Positions 52,854 through 61,487 of a stretch of DNA of 64,000 bases are shown in pieces. Position numbers and translations under genes: made by a program. Source of the stretch: Sphingomonadales bacterium UBA2369 (GTDB lineage Bacteria > Pseudomonadota > Alphaproteobacteria > Sphingomonadales > Sphingomonadaceae); contig DDTH01000011.1 of assembly GCA_002344055.1 (NCBI GenBank), forward strand, positions 1 to 64,000, written 5' to 3'. The notes below the pieces were generated by a model. That model was not told where the DNA came from and made no database searches. It saw only the letters and a list, made by a program, of their open reading frames with translations. The stretch's first letter is position 1, and each line of letters starts with the position of its first letter.

Positions 52854-52893
52854 CGGGCGCTGGGTGGAAACCCGGCGCCCGCCTTCTTTTCTT
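52854..52893 (+). terminator. strong terminator between convergent genes
   Basis: CGGGCGCTGGGT and ACCCGGCGCCCG form a 12-bp stem (one wobble pair) with a GGAA loop, then CCTTCTTTTCTT. On the minus strand the hairpin is followed by TTTCAT, so it may serve the small gene at 52901 as well. Confidence 0.85.
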
Positions 52894-52900
52894 CGATGGT

Positions 52901-53077
52901 TCAGCGCATCCGGGCGCGAAGCGGAGCGGCGAATTCCGCGAGGTTGAGGCGCTGCGCCTCCCGGTCATAATGTTCCGCGAGTTTCCTGAGCTGCATGCTC
53001 GTCCACTCGTCCCGCGCCTCCGCCGCCCCGCGCCGCGCGCGTTCGGCGTTCAAATGCAGCAAGCGGCTTTCGTCCAT
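52901..53077 (-). CDS. 58-residue hypothetical protein
   Basis: Reads MDESRLLHLNAERARRGAAE then ARDEWTSMQLRKLAEHYDRE, a highly charged helical protein with no membrane segment. Arg/Glu spacing suggests a helical hairpin. Frame choice is supported by the codon pattern (GC-rich third positions) and the terminator downstream. Longer upstream readings on this strand look like antisense of the lipoprotein gene. Function unknown. Confidence 0.5.
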   Translation of the reverse strand: MDESRLLHLNAERARRGAAEARDEWTSMQLRKLAEHYDREAQRLNLAEFAAPLRARMR

Positions 53078-53278
53078 CGCCCACCTGTGTGCTTGGGGCG
53101 TCCGGCCGCCTGAAGCCGAACGCCCCTCTGCCGTCCACGCGGCCCGTATAGAGCCGCGCACAACTGAACGCGGTTGATCCACATCAGTTCCGCGACGGTT
53201 TGCTCCTTGCGCGCCCGTAACGAGACCGGCATCGTCTGCCACGCCGTCTGCTGAGTCGGCGAAAAGGGGATATCGAAC

Positions 53279-53704
53279 ATGCATGCGAAAACCGCTCTGG
53301 TCGCCATGACGGCGATTGCTCTTCTCGCCGGCTGTAACCGCGGCGCCGCAAATAACAGCGCCAAGGCCGCCAACAGCTCGAACGCGACCGCCGCTGCCCC
53401 GGCAGCGCCTGCGCCCGCCGCGCCCGCAGCCGCACCCGCCGCCGGTCAGCCGGTCGACGCGGCCTTCCTGACTGCCAATCCCTGGGCGCCTGCCGGGATG
53501 TGCGAGGATGCGTTGACCTTCAATTCGGACGGCACGATCAGCGCCGGCAACGACACCGGCAATTGGGAATTGGCCGGCAGCACCCTCACGCTCACCAAGC
53601 AAGGCGAGCCCGCCGAGACCTGGACCGTCTCGCGCAGCGGCGACAGCCTGACCATGGCGATGGGCGCCAACGCGATGACGGTGGGCGCCTGCCCGGCCGG
53701 CTAA
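53279..53704 (+). CDS. small lipoprotein, paralogue of 52388
   Basis: 141 residues. Signal MHAKTALVAMTAIALLAGCN, Ala/Pro-rich spacer (about 20-55), then NPWAPAGMCEDALTFNSDGT, GNWELAGSTLTLTKQGEP and a final Cys (VGACPAG). Its stop overlaps the end of the erpA fragment on the other strand. Confidence 0.72.
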   Translation: MHAKTALVAMTAIALLAGCNRGAANNSAKAANSSNATAAAPAAPAPAAPAAAPAAGQPVDAAFLTANPWAPAGMCEDALTFNSDGTISAGNDTGNWELAGSTLTLTKQGEPAETWTVSRSGDSLTMAMGANAMTVGACPAG

Positions 53705-53855
53705 ATCGAAAAGCTGGTCCCGCAGCCGCAGCCTGACGCGGCATGGGGGTTGGTGACCTGGAACGCGGCGCCGCCGAGCGACTCCACGAAGTCGACGGTC
53801 GCGCTGCGGACCGGATCCAGCAACACTTCGTCGGCAAGCAGGCTAAGCCGGATGG
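53701..53855 (-). pseudogene. truncated duplicate of the erpA 3' end
   Basis: In the frame of its TAG stop (53701-53703) it encodes ADEVLLDPVRSATVDFVESL followed by GGAAFQVTNPHAASGCGCGT and SFSI, nearly identical to the C-terminal 45 residues of the ErpA-like protein 0.6 kb away. Upstream of this the similarity stops and a TGA interrupts the frame near 53855. No start codon or N-terminal domain; the conserved first Cys is lost. Confidence 0.85.
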
Positions 53856-53945
53856 CGGTTCAATAGTCACGAACTGTTGCCGCGCCTCGGCTGGGCTGCG
53901 TCCAAAATGGACGATTGTCCAGCGAGGCGGCGAAGGGGAGGAGCG

Positions 53946-54311
53946 ATGAAGCGAGCGAAGCGGATCCTGGTGGTCGCGGCGGGGGCGCTCGCCGCCGGCT
54001 GCAATAGCGCCCCGGCCAACAACAGCCAGGCGCTGGCGATCGGAAACACGCCGGAAGGTCCCTATGTGGAGGTGCTGACGGCGCAGCCGTGGAATTGTTA
54101 TGCAGCAAGCACCTTCCACACCGATGGCACCATGACCGCGGGAGACGAGACCTGGGCCTGGTCGACTGCCGGAGACAGGCTGATCCTGCGGGGGCCGACC
54201 GGCAAGGATGAGAGCTACCGGCTGAGCCGAAGGGGGGCGGACCTCATCATGACTGCCGAGTCCGGATCGGCAATGACCCTATCGCCCTGCCCGCAACCCC
54301 AGGCCCGCTAG
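53946..54311 (+). CDS. small lipoprotein, shortest of the four paralogues
   Basis: 121 residues from ATG 53946. Signal RILVVAAGALAAGCNSAPAN, then QPWNCYAASTFHTDGTMTAG, WAWSTAGDRLILRGPTG and MTLSPCPQPQAR. Same Cys-DGT-W-GD.L layout as its neighbours but a much shorter spacer. Lies between the erpA fragment and erpA, so the duplication spans this gene. Confidence 0.7.
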   Translation: MKRAKRILVVAAGALAAGCNSAPANNSQALAIGNTPEGPYVEVLTAQPWNCYAASTFHTDGTMTAGDETWAWSTAGDRLILRGPTGKDESYRLSRRGADLIMTAESGSAMTLSPCPQPQAR

Positions 54312-54337
54312 CGCCGGGCCAAGGATCGCGGAGCGGA

Positions 54338-54682
54338 TCAGATCGAAAAGCTGGTTCCGCAGCCGCAGCCTGAGGCTGCGTTGGGGTTGGTTACCTGGAA
54401 CGCGGCGCCGCCGAGCGACTCCACGAAGTCGACGGTCGCGCCGCGGACGAGGTCCAGCGACACTTCGTCCACGACCAGATGAACACCGTCCGTCTCGGCG
54501 ATCGTGTCGCCATCTGCGGGGCTATCGGCCAGTTCAAACCGATATTGAAAGCCGGCGCAGCCGCCACCATCCACCGCCAGCCTTAGAATGGCCGCCTTGC
54601 CCTGCCGCTCGGCGATCTTCGCCACACGCGCGGCTGCCGCCGGACTCAATGCGATTTCGGGGGCGGTCTGGGTCTCGGCCAT
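54338..54682 (-). CDS. erpA: A-type iron-sulfur carrier (ErpA/HesB family)
   Basis: 114 residues from ATG 54682. AAILRLAVDGGGCAGFQYRF holds the first Cys and NAASGCGCGTSFSI the C-x-C pair that bind the cluster. Transfers Fe-S clusters to apo-proteins. A longer upstream reading lacks family homology. ErpA versus IscA cannot be fully separated by eye. Confidence 0.9.
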   Translation of the reverse strand: MAETQTAPEIALSPAAAARVAKIAERQGKAAILRLAVDGGGCAGFQYRFELADSPADGDTIAETDGVHLVVDEVSLDLVRGATVDFVESLGGAAFQVTNPNAASGCGCGTSFSI

Positions 54683-54722
54683 AATGGTGAGATAGGCGGC
54701 CCGCCTGCCCGCCACAACCGCC

Positions 54723-54872
54723 TCAGGCTTTCGCGCGATAGCCGCAGACAATGCCAAACAGGAAGGCCATGAACAGGCCCAGCTTCACCGACCCGCCAGG
54801 GTCGTTCCAACCGACCAGTTCGTGGCCGAAGCCGAATAGAGCGATGAACATCGCCAGAGCTAAACCGGTCAT
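54723..54872 (-). CDS. 49-residue membrane protein
   Basis: Reads MTGLALAMFIALFGFGHELV, then GWNDPGGSVKLGLFMAFLFG and a basic end (CGYRAKA). Two short hydrophobic helices separated by a polar turn. It lies just upstream of erpA on the same strand (40 bases). Conserved small size suggests a real gene, but no function can be named. Confidence 0.5.
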   Translation of the reverse strand: MTGLALAMFIALFGFGHELVGWNDPGGSVKLGLFMAFLFGIVCGYRAKA

Positions 54873-55009
54873 GAGCGCGACTCCTTGAGCGCCGATCCGG
54901 AGAGGGTCGCAGCCAGCGGTAAAGAGCCGGTAAATTCAGGGGCTTCCGGGAAGAGCTTGTGTGGCTGCGGCCCGCGCCATATGCGCATCGTCAAATCCGG
55001 GAGACCCCA

Positions 55010-55255
55010 GTGAAATACCGCATCCTCGTCACGCTGAAGCCCGGCGTCCTCGACCCGCAGGGCAAGGCGATCCATCACGCGCTCGAAGGGCTGGGCTTCG
55101 ATGGTGTCGAGGATGTACGCGCCGGCAAATTGATCGAACTGGAGGTCGCGGACAGCGTCGGCCAGCCGGAGATCGAGGAGATGTGCCGCAAGCTGCTCGC
55201 CAACACGGTGATCGAGAATTTCCGGATCGAGGCGGCGGAGCCGGCGCGGGCCTGA
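55010..55255 (+). CDS. purS: phosphoribosylformylglycinamidine synthase subunit PurS
   Basis: 81 residues from GTG 55010. VKYRILVTLKPGVLDPQGKA is the PurS start, and LLANTVIENFRIE the end. An ATG at 54959 would add 17 non-homologous residues. Small subunit that carries ammonia between PurQ and PurL in purine synthesis. Two bases ahead of purQ. Confidence 0.95.
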   Translation: MKYRILVTLKPGVLDPQGKAIHHALEGLGFDGVEDVRAGKLIELEVADSVGQPEIEEMCRKLLANTVIENFRIEAAEPARA

Positions 55256-55257
55256 AC

Positions 55258-55923
55258 ATGCAGAGCGCCGTCATCGTCTTCCCCGGCTCCAATTGCGATC
55301 GCGACCTCGCGACGGCGATTGAGCTGGTTACTGGCCGCGCCCCGACGATGGTCTGGCATCGGGAGAGCGAACTGCCCGCGGGCACTGGCCTGATCGCCGT
55401 TCCGGGCGGGTTTTCCTATGGCGACTATCTGCGCTCCGGCGCGATCGCGGCGCGCTCCCCCGTCATGCAGGCGGTAAAGGCGGCGGCGGAGCGCGGCGTG
55501 CCCGTGCTCGGCATCTGCAACGGCTTCCAGATCCTGACCGAGACCGGCTTGCTGCCCGGCGCGCTGATGCGCAACGCGGGGATCCGCTTCGTCGGCCGCG
55601 ACGTCGCGCTGACGGTCGAGAACAGCCAGTCCATCTTCACTTCGCGCTATGAAGCGGCCGAGCAGGTCACCTTCCCGGTCGCGCATCATGACGGCAATTA
55701 CAGCGCCGACGCCGATACGCTCGACAGGCTCGAGGGCGATGGCCGCGTCGCCTTCCGCTATGCCGAGGAGGTGAACGGCTCGGCGCGCAACATTGCCGGC
55801 ATCCTCAATGCGGCCGGCAATGTGCTCGGCATGATGCCCCACCCGGAGCGCGCGGTGGAGGGTGCGCACGGCCGCACCGACGGGCGGCGGCTGTTCGAAG
55901 GGCTGCTGGAGGCGGTGGCGTAA
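55258..55923 (+). CDS. purQ: phosphoribosylformylglycinamidine synthase glutaminase subunit PurQ
   Basis: 221 residues. Class I glutaminase: nucleophile Cys in VLGICNGFQILTE and His/Glu in MMPHPERAVEG. AVIVFPGSNCDRDLATAIEL is the PurQ opening. purL is not in the window. Confidence 0.96.
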   Translation: MQSAVIVFPGSNCDRDLATAIELVTGRAPTMVWHRESELPAGTGLIAVPGGFSYGDYLRSGAIAARSPVMQAVKAAAERGVPVLGICNGFQILTETGLLPGALMRNAGIRFVGRDVALTVENSQSIFTSRYEAAEQVTFPVAHHDGNYSADADTLDRLEGDGRVAFRYAEEVNGSARNIAGILNAAGNVLGMMPHPERAVEGAHGRTDGRRLFEGLLEAVA

Positions 55924-55927
55924 GGCG

Positions 55928-56635
55928 ATGCGCAGCCGCCCGGCCGACGCCTGCGCCGATTGCCCGGTCCGCGACCAGGCGATCTGCGCCGCGCTCGATC
56001 AGGACGAACTGAACGAATTGTCGCGGATCGGCGATCATCGCGATTATCGGCGCGGCGACACCATCTTTGCAGCCGGTGACGAGGGCATCGCCTGCGCGAC
56101 CTTGATTTCGGGCGCGGTCAAATTGTCGGCGATGGATGCGGAAGGGGTCGAGCGGATCGTCGCTCTGGTCCATCCGTCCGGCTTCCTGGGCCAGCTCTTT
56201 GCCGCCACCACCGCGCTCGATGCGGTCGCGCTCACCGACGCGCGGCTGTGCGTCTTCCCGCGTCCGCAATTCGAACGGCTGATGGCCGATCATCCGAAGC
56301 TCACCCGCGCCATCCTGGAGCGCACGCAGACGGAATTGGAGGCTTCGCGCGGCCTCACCCGGCTGATCGGACGCCGCGACGTGAAGGCGCGTCTCTCCGG
56401 TCTGCTGCTGGCGCTGGCCCGCGCCGCCGCACCCACACCGTGCGGCCAAGCGATGGAATTCGACCTGATCCTCAGCCGCGAGGAAATGGCGAGCCTGATC
56501 GGCACGACGATCGAAAGCGTCAGCCGCCGCCTCACCGAGTTGGAGCGCGACGGCCTGATCGAACGCAGGGGCGCGCGCGGACTGGTGATCCGCGACGCGC
56601 TTGCGCTTGAGACGGGTGAGGCGGTCAGAGGCTGA
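55928..56635 (+). CDS. FNR-type oxygen-responsive transcription regulator
   Basis: 235 residues from ATG 55928. N-terminal C9-x2-C12-x7-C20 plus C108 (ARLCVFPRPQ) are the four ligands for a [4Fe-4S] cluster, as in FNR/FnrL. cNMP-like domain at about 25-140. The HTH has TTIESVSRRLTELERDGLIE, whose E-x-x-S-R recognition pattern fits TTGA-type half-sites. It overlaps the convergent membrane protein gene by 11 bases. Likely controls anaerobic/micro-oxic genes. Confidence 0.9.
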   Translation: MRSRPADACADCPVRDQAICAALDQDELNELSRIGDHRDYRRGDTIFAAGDEGIACATLISGAVKLSAMDAEGVERIVALVHPSGFLGQLFAATTALDAVALTDARLCVFPRPQFERLMADHPKLTRAILERTQTELEASRGLTRLIGRRDVKARLSGLLLALARAAAPTPCGQAMEFDLILSREEMASLIGTTIESVSRRLTELERDGLIERRGARGLVIRDALALETGEAVRG

Positions 56636-57050
56636 ACTTCAGCACCGCCATGAAGATGGCCAGGCCGACCAGCAGCAGCGGCAGGGTCATGATCTGAGCC
56701 AGCGCGTCCTTTGCGCCCAGACGGCCGGTATAGGTCTGCACGCCCTCTTCCATGAACTCGGCCCAGCTCTGGCGCGGCAGGCCGTCATCGCCCTTCACCC
56801 GCGCCCACAGGCCGGGAGTGATGAACAGGGAGGCCGCGCCCAGCACGCAGATCACCGCCGGGATCATCAGATGCGGCCCCATGAAGGCGGCGAGCAGGAT
56901 GAAGATGAAGCTCATCCAGGCGCCGATCACCATCGCATGGACGCCGGGATGCAGATCGAACGCGCGCGCATGGCGCTTGCGAGGCCGAACGGGGGGAGGG
57001 ACGATACGGGCCTGGCGCTCCAGGGCTTGCGGGGAATGATGCTGGCTCAT
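56625..57050 (-). CDS. hypothetical membrane protein, probable FNR target
   Basis: 141 residues: basic N-terminus (PPPVRPRKRHARAF), two helices (HAMVIGAWMSFIFILLAAFM and LMIPAVICVLGAASLFITPG), a cytoplasmic or periplasmic loop, then a C-terminal helix (TLPLLLVGLAIFMAVLKFSL). A TTGAC-N4-GTCAA box lies 52-65 bases before the start codon. Convergent with the FNR-type gene. Function unknown. Confidence 0.72.
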   Translation of the reverse strand: MSQHHSPQALERQARIVPPPVRPRKRHARAFDLHPGVHAMVIGAWMSFIFILLAAFMGPHLMIPAVICVLGAASLFITPGLWARVKGDDGLPRQSWAEFMEEGVQTYTGRLGAKDALAQIMTLPLLLVGLAIFMAVLKFSL

Positions 57051-57101
57051 GACGGGCTCCTTTCGTTGGAGCCCGTTCTACGCTGGCCGGATCAGCCCGC
57101 T

Positions 57102-57115
57102 TTGACCGTCGTCAA
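57102..57115 (-). promoter_or_regulatory. FNR-like box upstream of the 56625-57050 gene
   Basis: TTGACCGTCGTCAA is a perfect 5+4+5 dyad close to the FNR consensus TTGAT-N4-ATCAA (T to C and A to G in the inner pair). Its centre is 58 bases before the start codon, which would place it near -41.5 if transcription begins near 57067. The FNR-type gene is next door. Confidence 0.6.
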
Positions 57116-57126
57116 AATACCGCGCG

Positions 57127-58395
57127 TCACGCCGCCTTGAGCGGCACAACGTTCGATTTCGCGGGTTCGTGCGCGGCGATCCACTGCTCGACCACCGGAG
57201 CGATCTTGTCGCGCCACTTGCTGCCGTTGAAGATGCCGTAGTGGCCGACGCTCTTGGCCATGTAATAGCGCTTCTGGTCCTTGGGCAGGTTCTTCGCGAT
57301 CGTCAGCGCCGCCTTGGTCTGGCCCAGGCCGGAAATGTCGTCGCGCTCGCCCTCGATCGCCAGCAGCGCGATGTCGGTGATTGCGCCGGGATCGACCTTG
57401 CGGCCCCGATGCATCATCTCACCCTTCGGCAAGGCATGACGCTGGAACACCACGTCGATCGTCTGCAGATAGAATTCCTCCGTCATGTCGCAGACCGAGC
57501 GATATTCCTCGTAGAATTTCATCGTCGCATCCGCGCTCTCGCCATCGCCTTCGACCAGGTGGCGGAACATGCCCCAATGGCTGGCCAGATGGTTGCCCAA
57601 ATTCATCGCCATGAAGCCCGCCAGCTGCAGGAAGCCCGGATAAACCTTCCGCCCCGCGCCCGGATAAAGATAGGGCACGGTCGCGATCACGTTGCGCTGG
57701 AACCATTCGAACGGGCGCTGCGTGGCGACGGTGTTCACCTCGGTCGGCGCCTCGCGCGTATCGACCGGGCCGCCCATCATCGTGAGCGTCCTCGGACGCG
57801 CCGGATGTTGATCCGCGCTCATCATGCAGGCGGCGGCCAAAGCCGGTACCGACGGCTGACACACCGCCAGCATGTGCGCGCGCTTCTCGCCCGGCTGGCT
57901 GCCGATATGGTCCAGGAATTCGATCAGATAATCGACATAATCCTCGAGATCGAAACGCCCGTCCTCCAACGGCACGCACTTCGCGTCGCGCCAGTCGGTG
58001 ATGTAGACGTCATGGCCGGGCAGCATCCGCTCGACCGTGCCGCGCAGCAGGGTCGCATAATGGCCCGACATGGGCGCAACGATCAGCAGCTTGGGGCCGC
58101 CTTTCACGCCCTCGCGGCGAAAGCGCTTCAGCTGGCCGAACGGCCGGCGGAGCACGATTTCCTCGGTCACAGCGACCTCGCGGCCGTTCACTTCGGTCGT
58201 GGTCAGGCCGAATTCCGGCTTGCCGCGCGGCGCCGAGGCATGCGCGAATACCTGCAGGGCCGAGGCCATAATCGGTCCCATGTGCGAATAGCCGAACGGG
58301 TTGATCGGATTGTTGAGCCAGCCAGCGCCGATATTGGCCATCGTGCTCGCCCCCGTCAGGAGCGAGCGCTGCATTTCATAAGCATCGTAGAGCAA
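57127..58395 (-). CDS. phaZ: intracellular polyhydroxyalkanoate depolymerase
   Basis: 422 residues, usual for the PhaZ (Ralstonia PhaZ1-like) family. Nucleophile Cys in HMLAVCQPSVPALAAACMM, with VAPMSGHYATLLRGTVERML and HDVYITDWRDAKCVPLEDG upstream, and the catalytic His likely in VGHYGIFNGSKWR. Mobilises stored PHB. No phaC synthase is in the window. Confidence 0.92.
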   Translation of the reverse strand: MLYDAYEMQRSLLTGASTMANIGAGWLNNPINPFGYSHMGPIMASALQVFAHASAPRGKPEFGLTTTEVNGREVAVTEEIVLRRPFGQLKRFRREGVKGGPKLLIVAPMSGHYATLLRGTVERMLPGHDVYITDWRDAKCVPLEDGRFDLEDYVDYLIEFLDHIGSQPGEKRAHMLAVCQPSVPALAAACMMSADQHPARPRTLTMMGGPVDTREAPTEVNTVATQRPFEWFQRNVIATVPYLYPGAGRKVYPGFLQLAGFMAMNLGNHLASHWGMFRHLVEGDGESADATMKFYEEYRSVCDMTEEFYLQTIDVVFQRHALPKGEMMHRGRKVDPGAITDIALLAIEGERDDISGLGQTKAALTIAKNLPKDQKRYYMAKSVGHYGIFNGSKWRDKIAPVVEQWIAAHEPAKSNVVPLKAA

Positions 58396-58530
58396 GTCGG
58401 TCTCCGCCCCCGGAAAATCACGTTCGCCATGGGATAGCCGCGCGCCGGGATGAGTTCCATCTTAAAACGGTCTTCGGGGTGATCAGTTGCCGGCATTGAG
58501 CGCTTTGTCCCGCGCTGCTAGGCGGGCGCC

Positions 58531-60333
58531 ATGGCGCGGCGAGCGAGACGGGGGCAGAGCGGCAGCGCCGCGGACGATGGCGCACAGCCGGGCAAGTTTG
58601 CGAATCTCAGAATTCTCTGGCGCTTCGTTGCGCGCTACAAAGGCCACGTCACCGGCGCCATCCTCGTGCTGCTGGTCACCGCCGCCGCAACTCTCGCTAT
58701 TCCCAGCGCCCTGCGCCTGATCATCGATCGCGGCTTTCTGGGCCAGGGTGGCGATATCGGCCGCTGGTTCAGCTATCTGCTCGTCATCGTGCTGGTGCTC
58801 GCGCTGGCCAGCGGCATCCGCACCTACTTCGTCTGGTGGCTGGGCGAACGGGTCGTCGCGGACGTGCGCGCCGGGGTGCAGCGCAACCTGCTTCGGCTGG
58901 AGCCTGCTTTCTTCGAGGAGAACAGGCCGTCGGAAATCGCTTCGCGCCTGACCGCCGACACGACGATCATCAACCATGTGATCGGCAACACGATCACCAG
59001 CGCATTGCGCAACTCGCTGATCGCACTCGGCGGCATCATCTATCTGTTCGCGCTCGCCCCGGCGCTGACCGCCACCCTGCTCATCGGCATCCCGGTCATT
59101 CTCGCGCCGATCGTCCTGCTCGGGCGGCGCGTGCGCTCGGTCGCGCGGCGCGGCCAGGATCGCGTCGCCGAAATGGGTTCGATGGTCGACGAGACGCTGA
59201 GCGCGATGCGCACGGTCCAGAGCTACAATCAGGAAGGGCGGGAAGCGGAGCGCTTCGGCGTCGCGGTGGAGACCGCTTTCGGCACCGCGCGGCAGCGCAT
59301 CATCACCCGCGCGATCATGACCACCCTGGTCATCGGGCTGGTTTTCGGGGCGATCGCGATCGTCATGTGGCGCGGCGCGCTGGACGTGCAGGCGGGACGG
59401 ATGAGCGAAGGATCGATCGCCGCCTTCCTGATCAGCGGCGCTCTGGTGGCCTCATCGCTGGGTTCGCTGACCGAAGTCTATGGCGCGTTGCTACAAGGTG
59501 CCGGCGCCGCAGGCCGTCTCAACGAGCTGCTCACCCAGCAGCCCCGGATCAGCGCTCCGGCCCAGCCCCGCGCGCTGCCGGAGCCGGCCGTTGGCGCGCT
59601 CGTCTTCGAAGGCGTCAGCTTCCGTTATCCGGCCCGCCTCGAAGCGACGGCGCTCGAGGATTTCAGCTTGTCGGTGAAGCCTGGGGAGACCGTCGCCTTG
59701 GTCGGCCCGTCCGGCGCCGGCAAGTCCACCCTGTTTCAGCTCGCCCAGCGCTTTTACGATCCGCAGGCCGGCATAGTGTGCCTGGACGGCGTCGACCTGC
59801 GAGAGGCAGACCCTGCCGCCCTCCGAGCGCGCACCGCCCTGGTCCCGCAGGAGACAATGATCTTCGCCGCCTCCGCCCGAGACAATCTGCGCTACGGCGA
59901 TTGGGAGGCGGGCGACGATCGGCTGTGGGCCGCTGCGGAAGCCGCCAATGCCGCCGATTTCCTGCGCGGCCTTCCCGACGGGCTCGACACCTTCGTAGGC
60001 GAGGGCGGTGCGCGCCTCTCCGGCGGGCAGCGCCAGCGCATCGCCCTCGCCCGCGCCTTGCTCCGCGACGCGCCCCTGTTGCTGCTTGATGAAGCCACCT
60101 CCGCGCTCGATGCGGAAAGCGAGCGGCTGGTGCAGCAGAGCCTGGAACGTCTTTTCGAGACCCGCACCACCCTCGTCATCGCACATCGCCTCGCCACCGT
60201 CCGCGCCGCGGACCGCATCATCGTGCTCAACGAGGGTCGCATCGTCGAGGAAGGCACGCACGATAGCCTGAGCGGACGCGGCGGCCTCTATGCCCGCCTC
60301 GCCCGGATGCAATTCGAAGGGCTGGCGGCCTGA
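58531..60333 (+). CDS. ABC exporter (MsbA-like, fused)
   Basis: 600 residues with a polar N-terminus, six membrane segments (about 35-310; QSYNQEGREAERFG is the family's coupling region) and an ATPase domain: GPSGAGKSTLFQLAQRFYDP, LSGGQRQRIALARALL and LLLLDEATSALD. Lipid or multidrug exporter by homology. Eleven bases ahead of the YnfA-like gene. Confidence 0.88.
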   Translation: MARRARRGQSGSAADDGAQPGKFANLRILWRFVARYKGHVTGAILVLLVTAAATLAIPSALRLIIDRGFLGQGGDIGRWFSYLLVIVLVLALASGIRTYFVWWLGERVVADVRAGVQRNLLRLEPAFFEENRPSEIASRLTADTTIINHVIGNTITSALRNSLIALGGIIYLFALAPALTATLLIGIPVILAPIVLLGRRVRSVARRGQDRVAEMGSMVDETLSAMRTVQSYNQEGREAERFGVAVETAFGTARQRIITRAIMTTLVIGLVFGAIAIVMWRGALDVQAGRMSEGSIAAFLISGALVASSLGSLTEVYGALLQGAGAAGRLNELLTQQPRISAPAQPRALPEPAVGALVFEGVSFRYPARLEATALEDFSLSVKPGETVALVGPSGAGKSTLFQLAQRFYDPQAGIVCLDGVDLREADPAALRARTALVPQETMIFAASARDNLRYGDWEAGDDRLWAAAEAANAADFLRGLPDGLDTFVGEGGARLSGGQRQRIALARALLRDAPLLLLDEATSALDAESERLVQQSLERLFETRTTLVIAHRLATVRAADRIIVLNEGRIVEEGTHDSLSGRGGLYARLARMQFEGLAA

Positions 60334-60343
60334 GGGTCCGGGG

Positions 60344-60667
60344 ATGACGCCTCTCGTCTATCTCGGCGCGGCGCTGGCGGAGATTGCGGGCTGCTTCGCC
60401 TTCTGGGCGTGGCTGCGCCTCGACAAGTCGATCTGGTGGCTGGTCCCGGGCGTCGCGGCGCTGGCGCTCTTCGCTTATCTGCTGACGCTCGTGGAGGCGG
60501 AACATGCCGGCCGCGCCTTCGCGGCTTATGGCGGCGTCTATATCGCCGCGTCGCTGGCCTGGCTGTGGCTCGCCGAGGGCGCGAGACCCGATCGCTGGGA
60601 CCTGATCGGTGGCGCCGTCTGTCTGACCGGCGCGGCCATCATCCTGTTCGGCCCGCGCGGCTCCTGA
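60344..60667 (+). CDS. YnfA-family (UPF0060) membrane protein
   Basis: 107 residues, four helices: PLVYLGAALAEIAGCFAFWA (with the conserved AEI.GC motif), SIWWLVPGVAALALFAYLLT, GRAFAAYGGVYIAASLAWLW and LIGGAVCLTGAAIILFGPRG. SMR-like fold. Role not well established; small-molecule export has been proposed for some members. Confidence 0.9.
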   Translation: MTPLVYLGAALAEIAGCFAFWAWLRLDKSIWWLVPGVAALALFAYLLTLVEAEHAGRAFAAYGGVYIAASLAWLWLAEGARPDRWDLIGGAVCLTGAAIILFGPRGS

Positions 60668-60672
60668 CCCGC

Positions 60673-60705
60673 AAAAAGAAAGGACCCGGCGTCTCCGCCG
60701 GGCCC
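60673..60705 (-). terminator. terminator of the Bax-inhibitor-1 gene
   Basis: On the minus strand CCCGGCG-GAGA-CGCCGGG (one extra pair set with a mismatch) is followed by TTTCTTTTT. It lies 27 bases after the stop at 60732; on the plus strand there is no T-run. Confidence 0.8.
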
Positions 60706-60731
60706 TCCCGTTTGCGTCAATCCAATCAGGA

Positions 60732-61487
60732 CTATTCGCGGCTGCCCATGAACTGGAGCAGGAACTGGAACATGTTGATGAAGTCCAGATAGAGGCTCAG
60801 CGCGCCCATGATCGCCGCCTTGCCGATGAAATCAGTGCCGGCGACCTGGAAGTAGATGCTCTTGATACGCTGCGTGTCGTAGACCGTGAGGCCCGCGAAG
60901 ATCAGCACGCCGATGGCGCTGATCGCGTACATGAGGGCCGACGACTGCATGAACAGGTTCAGCAGCGAAGCCACGATCAGTCCAACCACGCCCATCAGCA
61001 GGAACGTGCCCATGCCGCTGAGGTCGCGCTTGGTGGTGTAGCCATACAGGCTCAGCGACGCGAAGGCCGCCGCGGTCGCGAAGAAGGTCATCGCGATCGA
61101 ACCGCCGGTGTAGATCAGGAAGATGGTCGACATCGACAGGCCCATGACCACCGCGAACGCCCAGTAGAGCGCCTGCATCGCGCCGGTCGACAGCCGGTTG
61201 ATACCGAAGCTCAGCACCAGGATGAACGCCAGCGGCGAGAGCATGATCACCCATTTCATGATGCCCGGGCCGAACATGATCTGCTGTGCCATGCCGCTCT
61301 GCGCGAACAGCAAGGCGACAATGCCGGTGAGCAGCACGCCGGAGGTCATGTAATTGTAGACGGACAGCATATGCTTGCGCAGGCCCGCGTCGAAGCCGGC
61401 TGCGTCGCGGCCGGCAACGTCGCGGCCGGCGACGTCCGGATACAGACGCTGCGGCTGGTCGTAACGAGTGTCGTACCGATCAGACAT
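60732..61487 (-). CDS. Bax inhibitor-1 (UPF0005/YccA) family membrane protein
   Basis: 251 residues from ATG 61487. A soluble N-terminus of about 35 residues contains a short repeat (DVAGRDVAGRDAAG), then seven helices with the BI-1 features VYNYMTSGVLLTGIVALLFA, TTKRDLSGMGTFLLMGVVGL, LTVYDTQRIKSIY and LSLYLDFINMFQFLLQFMG. Calcium-leak/stress-related membrane protein by family. Confidence 0.93.
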   Translation of the reverse strand: MSDRYDTRYDQPQRLYPDVAGRDVAGRDAAGFDAGLRKHMLSVYNYMTSGVLLTGIVALLFAQSGMAQQIMFGPGIMKWVIMLSPLAFILVLSFGINRLSTGAMQALYWAFAVVMGLSMSTIFLIYTGGSIAMTFFATAAAFASLSLYGYTTKRDLSGMGTFLLMGVVGLIVASLLNLFMQSSALMYAISAIGVLIFAGLTVYDTQRIKSIYFQVAGTDFIGKAAIMGALSLYLDFINMFQFLLQFMGSRE

